Assembly (NCBI RefSeq): GCF_013366925.1
Contig: NZ_JAALDK010000001.1
Location: 2,363,089 to 2,427,088 of the forward strand
Origin: Paraburkholderia youngii
GTDB taxonomy: Bacteria > Pseudomonadota > Gammaproteobacteria > Burkholderiales > Burkholderiaceae
Length of the DNA stretch: 64,000 nt
Reading direction: 5' to 3'
Shown here: positions 45,676-52,834 of the stretch, piece after piece
Layout of the letters: each line of letters opens with the position of its first letter
Position numbering within the stretch: position 1 is the first letter of the stretch
Notes under the pieces: generated by a model
The model's input: only the letters and a program-made list of their open reading frames with translations
What the model was told of the DNA's origin: nothing
Database searches by the model: none
Program-made: the position numbers and the translations under genes

Positions 45676-47826
45676 TCATGGCTTGGCGGGTTTGGTCGTA
45701 ATCGGCGCGAAGTCCGCCAATAGACGATCCTGCCCGTATTGGCCGCCGATCTGCTTCAACCGCGTCTCGAGCGCGCGCAGATAATCGGCGCGCGCTTCGC
45801 TTTCCGGGCGCAGCTTGTCGAACAGCGGCACCGGGGTCACCACCAGCACCACCATCTCCGAGCCGAACGGCTTCGATACGGTCCAATCGCCCGCATTGCT
45901 GCCGATCGTGTACGGACCGCCGTTGGCCTGCATCTGGTTGTCCGGCCACAGACGGCTCGGCACCATGTGCACGACGTGGCCGTCTAACTGGTAGTAGTCG
46001 ACGGTCGCGAAGGAATCGAACGGAGGCGCTTTCAGGTCGACCACCAGCGAGTCGTTCTCGGTCAGCAAACCGCTTGGCGGTCGCATATGCAGCGACGCTG
46101 CCCGTCCCGCCTGCCAGTTGCGCACCAGAAACGGCGCAAGCGTTTTGACGAAGTCGCATTTGTCGTCGGCGAGCGGCCGCACGTCGAGCGAAACCGTATC
46201 GACGCCAGGCAGCGCCGCCAAGGTCTCCTTCAGACGCGCGGCGCCGTACCGCTGCGACAGGAAACCGCGCACCGTCAGTGCGTGGTCCTGCACTGCGCCC
46301 GATAAAGCCGAACACGGTACCCGGGCAAGCGTGGGCGTGATCGCCGCAAGCGTCAACGCGGGCTTGGGCGCGGGCGCCGGCGTCGCGGTTGCGGCCGCAC
46401 CACCCGTTGTAGTACTGCCTTCATTCGCGCCAGCCGAAGGCGCTGTCTGTGCGGCATTCGTTGCAGGCGCGACAGCGGACGCCGCAGCCGCGCGATCGAC
46501 CTGATCGCCCAGCGGTCCCGCCGCCTCGGAACGCGCGGCCTGCTGCCGGTTGGACCCCGAGCGAACAGCGAACACGCCCACCGTAACCGCGCACACGACG
46601 GCCAGCGTAGCGAGCCCGGCCCATGCGAGCGACCCGGACTTCTCCGCGCGCGCTTCATTGTCGAACTCGGCGATAAAGCGCACGACGCTCGGCATCCGCG
46701 TATTGCGGTCGAACGACAACGCGGCACGCAACGCGCGCCATTGGCGCGCATCGAGATTCGGCGGACGCTGCGGCTTGAACTCGGCATTGCGCGCCTGGGT
46801 AGCCGACAGGCGATCGAACGGATGATGTCCGGTCAGCAGCTCGTAGGTGATGCAGCCAAGCGCGTAGATGTCGTCGCGCGGGTCAGGCTCGCGATGCTCG
46901 ATCATCTCCGGGCTCGCATAGGCCGGCGTCAACGCGCCGAGACTGCCGGGATCGAACACGGTCGCGTCGCTCTCCTCTTCCGGCCGTTGGAATACGCGCG
47001 CGATGCCGAAGTCGATCACTTTCACTTCGGCATTGGTGGTCAGAAACACGTTCGCGGGTTTGAAATCGCAATGGACGAAGCCGCGCTCGTGCGCGTACGC
47101 GAGCGCCGCGCACATGCCGCGCACGATCGGCAGCGCGGCCCGCACCGGCATCCCCTGATATCCAGGCGTGCGCAGCAGCTGGCTGAGCGGCTTACCGCTC
47201 AGATACTCCATCGTCAGATAGACGATCGGCCCGTCGCGGTCGAAGTCGTACACGGTGATGATGTTGCGATGCGCGAGCACCTGCGCCTTGCGTGCTTCGC
47301 GCTGCAACGCGACCAGCGAATTCGGATTGCCGCGAAACTGGACGTTCAGAACCTTGATCGCGAGATAGGGCTTGCGGTCCGACGCTTCGAGCTTGCGCAG
47401 ATCGAGCGCCTTGTACACGGTGCCCATGCCGCCCACGCCGAGGCACTCTTCGAGCACGAAGCGGTTGTTCAGGGTATCGCCGATGCCTTTGATGGTTTCG
47501 TGCGCGGTGCTTCCAGTGGTACTCGCGCTGCCCGCGCCGCCCGCGCTCGACGAACGCAGCGGCAGTAGATCGACCGTGGTCTGTATGCCGGTTTCCTCGC
47601 CGCCCGCCGCGACGTTCGACACGCGCAGCAGCTCGATGCGCCGCCGCACTTCCAGATAGAGATCGTCGGGCAACGGTGACTTGTGATGCGCGGCGTACAG
47701 CGTCTCCAGCAGCCGCGTCGGACCGAGTTGCTCGGTCGCCAACGCGCTGTCGAGCTGCGCGACGAACTCGTCGCGCGACAGCTCGCCGCTCTGGAAGTCG
47801 AGAATCACACGCGCAAGGCTAGCCAT
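45676..47826 (-). CDS. membrane Ser/Thr protein kinase (Hanks type, non-RD)
   Basis: Kinase of 716 residues. An N-terminal helical extension (about 1-110) precedes the kinase domain (about 120-385): Gly loop LGVGGMGTVYK, Lys158 in LAIKVLN, catalytic loop HCDFKPAN with Asp254, and DFG at 272-274. The usual Arg before the catalytic Asp is Cys253, so it is a non-RD kinase and may not need activation-loop phosphorylation. One transmembrane helix (about 401-421), a Pro/Ala-rich linker and a periplasmic DUF4384-like domain (about 590-690) follow. It is the natural writer for the FHA protein at 37201 and the opponent of the phosphatase at 29760. ATG at 47826 was chosen over GTG at 47880. Confidence 0.9.
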   Translation of the reverse strand: MASLARVILDFQSGELSRDEFVAQLDSALATEQLGPTRLLETLYAAHHKSPLPDDLYLEVRRRIELLRVSNVAAGGEETGIQTTVDLLPLRSSSAGGAGSASTTGSTAHETIKGIGDTLNNRFVLEECLGVGGMGTVYKALDLRKLEASDRKPYLAIKVLNVQFRGNPNSLVALQREARKAQVLAHRNIITVYDFDRDGPIVYLTMEYLSGKPLSQLLRTPGYQGMPVRAALPIVRGMCAALAYAHERGFVHCDFKPANVFLTTNAEVKVIDFGIARVFQRPEEESDATVFDPGSLGALTPAYASPEMIEHREPDPRDDIYALGCITYELLTGHHPFDRLSATQARNAEFKPQRPPNLDARQWRALRAALSFDRNTRMPSVVRFIAEFDNEARAEKSGSLAWAGLATLAVVCAVTVGVFAVRSGSNRQQAARSEAAGPLGDQVDRAAAASAVAPATNAAQTAPSAGANEGSTTTGGAAATATPAPAPKPALTLAAITPTLARVPCSALSGAVQDHALTVRGFLSQRYGAARLKETLAALPGVDTVSLDVRPLADDKCDFVKTLAPFLVRNWQAGRAASLHMRPPSGLLTENDSLVVDLKAPPFDSFATVDYYQLDGHVVHMVPSRLWPDNQMQANGGPYTIGSNAGDWTVSKPFGSEMVVLVVTPVPLFDKLRPESEARADYLRALETRLKQIGGQYGQDRLLADFAPITTKPAKP

Positions 47827-48020
47827 TTTTGCGAAGCACCGCCGTTGCCGCTGGACCGTGTCGCATGCGACCGACGCCACGCGGGTCGATAGAGAAGCTG
47901 TCGTATCCAGTTACATGTGCCGTTTCGATACTAGCTCCCGGTCCGCGCTTTCGCAAACCAGGCAAACCAGGCATGAGCCGCGCGCCGCGCCGCATGGTGT
48001 CGCGCGCAATGTCGTGTGCG

Positions 48021-48045
48021 AGCCAACAGGGTCCGCCGCGATGTC
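48021..48045. promoter_or_regulatory. candidate enhancer site (CCAACA-N13-TGTCGG)
   Basis: An inverted repeat with one mismatch (TGTCGG for TGTTGG), 13-bp spacing, 126 bp upstream of the GG element of promoter C. Geometry matches the site before peptide B. Confidence 0.45.
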
Positions 48046-48169
48046 GGACTGCCACCACCGCCGCTAGCGCGTCAACGCGTTTCGAGCGGACCGGCGCGGC
48101 GGCCGAACCTCGCACAAAACCCTTATACGACAAGGCTTCGTCGATTTCCTCAGGATACGTGGCCACCAC

Positions 48170-48185
48170 TGGCACAGCCTGTGCA
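48170..48185 (+). promoter_or_regulatory. sigma-54 promoter of peptides C and D
   Basis: TGGCACAGCCTGTGCA: GG (48171-48172), 10 bases, GC (48183-48184). The TGGCAC box is a perfect match to the sigma-54 -24 consensus. It is 75 bp before the start of peptide C, nearly the same distance as for peptide B. Confidence 0.85.
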
Positions 48186-48259
48186 TTAGTGATGCCCGAG
48201 CAAACGAATTGCTCGAAACCACTCGCGACACTGCGAAAACTTCCTTCAGGAGACTCACC

Positions 48260-48529
48260 ATGAAAACGCTGATGATCAAAGACCTGTCCGTTACCGAACA
48301 ACTCGACAGCAAGGCCATGAAAGCCGTACGCGGTGGCTACGGCCCCAGCCAGTACTACAGCTTCGCCCCGGTCTATGCGCCGACGAGCATCAAGAACAGC
48401 ACCACCTCGCAATTCATCAACAACGACCTGAACTTCCAGAACGCCAACGGCAACAACGTTGCGTTCTCCGAGGGCATCGACTCGACGCTCAGCCCGTATG
48501 TCGTGTCGAGCAACTCTAACGGCCACTAA
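48260..48529 (+). CDS. double-glycine leader peptide C
   Basis: Precursor of 89 residues. Leader with LMIKDLS, LDSKAM and AVRGG, GG at 25-26. The core has about 63 residues, no Cys, and is rich in Ser, Asn and Tyr. FAPVYAPTSIKN and NANGNNVAF align with peptide B (94 residues, at 41782), so B and C are paralogues about 6 kb apart on opposite strands. CAGGAG precedes ATG 48260. It is followed by peptide D after 88 bp. Confidence 0.9.
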   Translation: MKTLMIKDLSVTEQLDSKAMKAVRGGYGPSQYYSFAPVYAPTSIKNSTTSQFINNDLNFQNANGNNVAFSEGIDSTLSPYVVSSNSNGH

Positions 48530-48585
48530 TGCATGGCGCGGCGAGGCGCCCGCTGTCGCGGGCCGCTTCGCCGCAAGCCATGCAT
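48529..48585 (+). repeat. strong RNA hairpin between peptides C and D
   Basis: An outer 9-bp stem ATGCATGGC/GCCATGCAT (48529-48537 with 48577-48585) continues into GCGGCGA/TCGCCGC (48538-48544 with 48568-48574). It begins at the last base of the peptide C stop codon and ends 32 bp before peptide D. It may be a processing or partial termination site that sets the C:D ratio. Confidence 0.6.
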
Positions 48586-48617
48586 GTCCGCCTTCCATAC
48601 GTTTTAGGAGAAACGCC

Positions 48618-48917
48618 ATGTCATCCCTCATGATTCGCGATCTGCCCGGCGCGCGCGAACTCGATCGCCGGACCATGTCCGGGATCGCCGGCGGCACCGG
48701 CAGCAACGTGCCCATGCCCTCGGGCCCTGGTGGTCTCGGCAGCCTTGCCGGCATCGCCAACGTCAACGTCAATGTCAACGTCACTCAGAATCTGGCTCAA
48801 CAGCAAATCGTCAATGTCGCAGCGCTCAATGACATCGGCTTTATCGGCTCGGACGTCGTGCTGCCGAAGCTGAAAGTCGATCCGATCCTGGCGGGCGCGA
48901 ACCTCTCCGCCGTGTAG
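48618..48917 (+). CDS. double-glycine leader peptide D
   Basis: Precursor of 99 residues. Leader with LMIRDLP, LDRRTM and GIAGG, GG at 25-26. The core of about 73 residues starts TGSNVPMPSGPGGLG and contains an Asn-Val alternation (NVNVNVNVT) that suggests beta structure or assembly; it has no Cys. AGGAG precedes ATG 48618. It has no -24/-12 element of its own and is probably read from promoter C. Confidence 0.87.
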   Translation: MSSLMIRDLPGARELDRRTMSGIAGGTGSNVPMPSGPGGLGSLAGIANVNVNVNVTQNLAQQQIVNVAALNDIGFIGSDVVLPKLKVDPILAGANLSAV

Positions 48918-49057
48918 GCCGAGGCACCAGCGGGGGACCGGGGGTTCCTTCACTGCCGCGACAGCACCACGACCGCGCACGCCGCGAACGGATTTCCTAT
49001 ACTGATAGTGCGTTGAGACCGCAGTAAAACGAATAGCACACTGAACACATTCCGAGC

Positions 49058-49101
49058 CCGGCGGCCGGAACCCGAACGGGTCTGGCCGCCGGCGCGTTTT
49101 T
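49058..49101 (+). terminator. intrinsic terminator directly before peptide E
   Basis: A 9-bp stem CCGGCGGCC/GGCCGCCGG (49058-49066 with 49084-49092) with an inner ACCCG/CGGGT stem, followed by GCGCG and TTTTT. It ends 11 bp before the peptide E start codon, in its leader, so it either ends the C-D unit or attenuates E. Confidence 0.7.
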
Positions 49102-49112
49102 CTGGAGCCGTC

Positions 49113-49331
49113 ATGGCCAAGCTGAGCATCAAGGATCTGACCGAAAGCGTCGAACTCGACCGCGAGGCGATGGCCGCGATCGTCGGCGGCGCTCGTGTCG
49201 GCGCGCGGTCGAGTCTCGCCGCGCCGCTGGTGCCGGCCGCGACGCGCGTCGTCGAATACCCGCCGGGCTTTCCGGACGCGCATCTGCGTATCGCGGAAGC
49301 CGCTGCGCCGCGCAAAGGGCGACGCCGCTAG
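49113..49331 (+). CDS. double-glycine leader peptide E
   Basis: Precursor of 72 residues. Leader with LSIKDLT, LDREAM and AIVGG, GG at 25-26. The core of 46 residues is basic and Ala/Arg/Pro-rich (starts ARVGARSSLAAPLVP, ends RKGRRR), with no Cys; short cationic cores are typical of antimicrobial peptides. CTGGAG precedes ATG 49113. No -24/-12 promoter was seen upstream, only a terminator hairpin, so its expression control differs from its neighbours. Confidence 0.82.
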   Translation: MAKLSIKDLTESVELDREAMAAIVGGARVGARSSLAAPLVPAATRVVEYPPGFPDAHLRIAEAAAPRKGRRR

Positions 49332-49539
49332 CATTGCTCGCGGGGGCGTTTCAGCATCACGGCACGCGCGACGCTGCGCCGCGCCCCAACCTTTCGCACG
49401 CGACCCGTGCGACGCGCGCAAACACTTCGACTCGAGATCGCGGTCGTATCCGGTGTGATTCAATGCGGCTATCGCGCGGATCCTTGCCAGGTTTCGCATC
49501 GCGGCCCCCGCTCCATTTTGCGGCTCACTTCCCCTACGT

Positions 49540-49555
49540 TGGCATAGCCCTTGCA
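49540..49555 (+). promoter_or_regulatory. sigma-54 promoter of peptide F
   Basis: TGGCATAGCCCTTGCA: GG (49541-49542), 10 bases, GC (49553-49554), matching promoters A, B and C. It is 55 bp before the peptide F start codon. Only a CCAACC half-site was seen about 150 bp upstream. Confidence 0.85.
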
Positions 49556-49610
49556 GAAATCGAGGCGGGCGCCGCACTGTGCTCGCCTTTTCACGTCAAG
49601 GAGAAATGCC

Positions 49611-49820
49611 ATGAAAGCCACTGTGATCATCAAAGACCTGCCACCCGGCGCGCGCGAGCCATCCGACGACAAAACGCTGAGCGCCGAAAAGATGAAGACG
49701 TTGCGCGGCGGCCGATCGGTAGTCGTCAAGGTGGACGGTGGCGGCACGGGCACCGTCGACGATTGGGACATCAACACCGCGATCTTCGAAGGCCGCATCA
49801 ACGGACCCTACCTTCTATAG
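49611..49820 (+). CDS. double-glycine leader peptide F (divergent leader)
   Basis: Precursor of 69 residues. The leader is longer than in A-E (VIIKDLPPG, then SAEKMKTLRGG) with GG at 33-34; it keeps IKDL and the hydrophobic-x-x-x-RGG end but lacks the central LD. The core has about 35 residues (starts RSVVVKVDGGGTGTVDDW), is acidic and Gly-rich and has no Cys. AAGGAG precedes ATG 49611. Its sigma-54 promoter supports membership of the same set. Confidence 0.8.
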   Translation: MKATVIIKDLPPGAREPSDDKTLSAEKMKTLRGGRSVVVKVDGGGTGTVDDWDINTAIFEGRINGPYLL

Positions 49821-49844
49821 GACGCGCGACGTGTCCACAATTGG

Positions 49845-49892
49845 AAAAACGGCACCCGGCTCATGTTCTGAGCGCAATGGGTGCCGTTTTAA
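49845..49892. terminator. intrinsic terminator after peptide F
   Basis: A 12-bp stem AAAACGGCACCC/GGGTGCCGTTTT (49846-49857 with 49879-49890) with an inner GCTCA/TGAGC stem. T-runs on both strands make it bidirectional. It closes the peptide cluster on the right. Confidence 0.85.
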
Positions 49893-50046
49893 TTGACTCG
49901 CGAATCTCCGCACCGGCGTGCGCTGCCACTGTGATCCTCTTAAAGGATCGGCCCTGGGTACGCGGTTTGCTCTCTAGGGATGACCCTGCGGCCCTGTGGG
50001 CAACCTGGGTACAGCAGGTCCCCTTCAACCAGGCGGAGGTCATAAC

Positions 50047-50202
50047 ATGCTAGGAACCATTCTTCTCATCGTGCTGATTCTGCTGCTGATCGGCGCTTTT
50101 CCGGCGTGGCCGCACAGCCGGGCGTGGGGCTATGGTCCGACCGGCGGACTCGGCATCGTATTGATCGTGGTGATCGTTCTGCTGGTTGCCGGCGTGATAT
50201 AG
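50047..50202 (+). CDS. DUF3309 small membrane protein
   Basis: Peptide of 51 residues with two hydrophobic helices (LGTILLIVLILLLIGAF and GLGIVLIVVIVLLVAGV) joined by WPHSRAWGYGPTGG, the DUF3309 signature. GGAGG precedes ATG 50047. The family is common in proteobacteria and has no known function. Confidence 0.85.
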   Translation: MLGTILLIVLILLLIGAFPAWPHSRAWGYGPTGGLGIVLIVVIVLLVAGVI

Positions 50203-50307
50203 GCCACGCGTCGTGGACTGCAACACCAGGCGGGCCGCCGTCTATCCGCGCGATGTCGCGCGCCGGTAGGTGGCGGCTTCGCCTTTCGTCGTTGCCGGAG
50301 CACTCAA

Positions 50308-51108
50308 ATGGAAAAGTTACTGGCCAATCAGGTCGCGCTGATTACCGGCGCGAGTTCGGGAATCGGCTATGGCGTCGCCAAAGCACTCGCGGATGCTGGC
50401 GCGGCGGTCGTGCTCAATTATCATTCGCACGCGCAACCTGATGAAAAGCTCGCCGACGAAATAGAAGAATCCGGTGGATCGGCAATCGCGATCCAGGCAG
50501 ACGTATCCAATCCCGCTCAGGTAGCGAACCTCTTCGAGGCGAGTCGCGCGCGCTTTGGCGGCATCGATATCGTGGTCGCGAATGCCGGACTGCAGAAGGA
50601 CAGCCCATTCGCCGACATGACGCTCGACGATTGGCAACTCGTGCTGTCGACGAATCTGACCGGCCAGTTTCTGACCTGCCAGGCCGCAGTAAAAGAATTC
50701 CGCCGCCGCGGCCCGACGACCGTATCGAAAGCGCTCGGCAAGATCATTTGCATGAGTTCCGTTCACGAGGTCATTCCGTGGGCGGGGCGCGTCAATTACG
50801 CCGCGTCGAAAGGCGGCGTTCAGATGTTCATGAAATCGTTGGCGCAGGAAGTGGCTCCCGAGCGCATTCGCGTCAATTCGATTGCGCCGGGCGCGATCCG
50901 TACGCGGATCAATCAGGACGCGTGGGATTCGCAAGCGGCACTCGACAAACTATTGCAGTTGATTCCCTATGGACGCGTCGGCACCGTGGAAGATATCGGC
51001 AAGGCGGCGGTGTGGCTTGCTTCCGATGAAAGCGATTACGTCGTCGGCACGACGCTGTTCGTCGATGGCGGGATGACGCTGTATCCGGGCTTCTCGAATA
51101 ACGGCTAA
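50308..51108 (+). CDS. SDR-family oxidoreductase (glucose 1-dehydrogenase-like)
   Basis: Classical short-chain dehydrogenase/reductase of 266 residues. Cofactor motif TGASSGIG near residue 14, NAG motif (VVANAGLQ), catalytic Ser in CMSSVHEV and YAASK (Tyr-x3-Lys) are all present. The segment VVGTTLFVDGGMTLYPGF near the C-terminus is typical of the glucose 1-dehydrogenase subgroup. Substrate not certain. No linked operon partner. Confidence 0.88.
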   Translation: MEKLLANQVALITGASSGIGYGVAKALADAGAAVVLNYHSHAQPDEKLADEIEESGGSAIAIQADVSNPAQVANLFEASRARFGGIDIVVANAGLQKDSPFADMTLDDWQLVLSTNLTGQFLTCQAAVKEFRRRGPTTVSKALGKIICMSSVHEVIPWAGRVNYAASKGGVQMFMKSLAQEVAPERIRVNSIAPGAIRTRINQDAWDSQAALDKLLQLIPYGRVGTVEDIGKAAVWLASDESDYVVGTTLFVDGGMTLYPGFSNNG

Positions 51109-51231
51109 AGAACGATACGGGCACGACATACGACACCCCTATGCATCGCAGCCTGGTGCCGTTTCGACTCAGGCACGCGGCCTGCTGACACTCCTGCGTA
51201 TCCGAACTTAAATACGAAAGGAGATGACATC

Positions 51232-51306
51232 ATGCCTTACCTGATTGGCTGGCTACTCGGCGTTCCGTTGATCGTTCTGATCATCCTGTACCTCATTTTC
51301 CATTGA
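51232..51306 (+). CDS. 24-residue membrane microprotein
   Basis: A 24-codon gene, too short for most gene finders. It starts at ATG 51232 after a strong AAAGGAGATGACATC ribosome site and ends at TGA 51304-51306. The product begins MPYLIGWLLGVP and ends LYLIFH; it is one transmembrane helix with almost no soluble part. It sits alone between the SDR gene and the lysE-type gene. Function unknown. Confidence 0.65.
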   Translation: MPYLIGWLLGVPLIVLIILYLIFH

Positions 51307-51373
51307 TATCGCGCGGTACAGACGATAAGGGTGACGTTGTCCCCGCGGCGGCGGTATGCGGCTCGTTTCGCAG

Positions 51374-52003
51374 TCAGCGTACCGCCGCCATCAGCGCGCC
51401 CATTCCAACCAGCAAGCTACCCATCAGGCGGTTCACGACGCGCAGCCGCGCGGGCCGCTGCAGAACCGTGCGCAGACGGTGTGAGAAGATTGCCGTCGAT
51501 GCGACGCCCAACGCGAACATCAGCGCAAAAGTACTGGCCAGCAAAAAGTACTGATGATTGGCCGACCAATGCGCTTCATTCGACGAAGTACTGATGAACT
51601 GCGGAAAGAAAGACGGAAAGAACAATAGCGTTTTCGGATTCAGGCCCGACGTCGCGAAGCCGCGCCAAAACAAACCGCGTTGTCCGGCTCTCTGGGCCAG
51701 AAGCGGCGAAGCCGCGCATGCGCCGCTTCGCCATTGTTTGAAACCAAGATAAACCAGATAAATCGCGCCGGCCCAGCGCAACACGATTAGCGCGCGCTCA
51801 TCGATCAGCAATAGCGAGTTCAGACACAACGCGGTAAATGCGAGTTGCAGCAATACCGCGCAGGTGCCACCCCATACACAGGGCAATGCCGCGCGCCATC
51901 CAGCGCTTAGCGCCTGACTCATCGTAAGAACATTGACCGGACCGGGCGAATAAACGAGTACGGCGGACGCGAGAAGAAACGAAAGATACAACTGGATCGG
52001 CAT
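51374..52003 (-). CDS. LysE/RhtB-family amino acid exporter
   Basis: Inner-membrane exporter of 209 residues with about six helices. The N-terminal YSPGPVNVLTMSQALSAGWRAAL is the LysE/RhtB signature, and GLNPKTLLFFPSFFPQF is the second conserved segment. ATG at 52003 was chosen over an in-frame TTG at 52021. It is divergent from an Lrp-family regulator, the usual pairing for exporters induced by their amino acid. Confidence 0.88.
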   Translation of the reverse strand: MPIQLYLSFLLASAVLVYSPGPVNVLTMSQALSAGWRAALPCVWGGTCAVLLQLAFTALCLNSLLLIDERALIVLRWAGAIYLVYLGFKQWRSGACAASPLLAQRAGQRGLFWRGFATSGLNPKTLLFFPSFFPQFISTSSNEAHWSANHQYFLLASTFALMFALGVASTAIFSHRLRTVLQRPARLRVVNRLMGSLLVGMGALMAAVR

Positions 52004-52339
52004 TGGCGAATCAGCAGGCAAAAGAGAGTTGCGATAGACACATGCGGCGACATGCGTCCATGCCCGGCGAGCGCGCCTTCCTGCGTGGGTAACGCCGGAA
52101 TTCGCCCGCGTGCCGCCTTACCGTGAAGGCGGCGAGACACCGAAAAAGCGGCTTTTGGCCACGGAGGATCGCCGGCGCGAGGCCTGCGGTCCGGGTGGAT
52201 GTCCCGGGCATGAATGCACGTTGAAAATATACCGGGAGCCCGGCTGGATAGGCTTCTTAAACGCATCCGCTGATGCCGCCTATTCGGAACGATCTTCACC
52301 TATAATGTTGTTTCGCAAAATATTCTTCCATCGCCGTTG

Positions 52340-52813
52340 ATGAACACCCGAAACCGCCCGCTCGACGCCCTCGATCGCAAGATCATGCGCGAGCTTCAGA
52401 AGAACGCCCGGCTCAGCAATGCGGATCTTGCCGAACTGGTCGGCATGTCGACCACCGCGTGCTGGAATCGCACGCGGCAGCTCGAAAACGAAGGGTATAT
52501 CCGCGGCTATGTTGCCTTGCTCGATCAGCAGAAGCTCGGTTTCGCGGACGTCGTGCTGCTCGAGGTCACGCTGGACCGCCACGACGAAGATGCACTCGCG
52601 CGCTTCGGCGCCGAGCTCGCCACGCTCAGCGAAGTACTGGAAGCGTACCTGGTGTCCGGCGATTACGACTACCTGGTCAAGGTCGCGGTAGACGGTACCG
52701 CCGGCTACGAACGCTTCCTGCGCGAAAAGCTCTACAAGATCGCAGGCATTCGCCATAGCCGCTCGATGTTCGCGCTGCGCTGCATGAAGAGCATTCCATC
52801 GATCGCAATCTGA
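52340..52813 (+). CDS. Lrp/AsnC-family regulator
   Basis: Feast/famine regulator of 157 residues. An N-terminal helix-turn-helix (about 8-60; LDRKIMRELQKNARLSNADL and STTACWNRTRQLE) is followed by a RAM/AsnC ligand-binding domain (about 68-145) with YLVSGDYDYLVKV. ATG at 52340 is preceded in frame by TTG. Divergent from the LysE-type exporter, which it probably controls in response to an amino acid. Confidence 0.9.
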   Translation: MNTRNRPLDALDRKIMRELQKNARLSNADLAELVGMSTTACWNRTRQLENEGYIRGYVALLDQQKLGFADVVLLEVTLDRHDEDALARFGAELATLSEVLEAYLVSGDYDYLVKVAVDGTAGYERFLREKLYKIAGIRHSRSMFALRCMKSIPSIAI

Positions 52814-52834
52814 TTGGTGATCAGACTGCGCGGT

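Larger units (their letters stand above)
47827..48259. other. divergent region upstream of kinase and peptide C genes
   Basis: A 433-bp region with no supported gene. It contains the CCAACA/TGTCGG repeat (48021-48045) and the -24/-12 promoter (48170-48185) for peptide C. The kinase promoter must lie at its left end; no -24/-12 element pointing that way was found. Confidence 0.65.

Noticed and set aside
48998..49003. TATACT as a sigma-70 -10 box for peptide E
   Set aside because: No -35 element stands at 16-18 bp, and a terminator lies between it and the gene.
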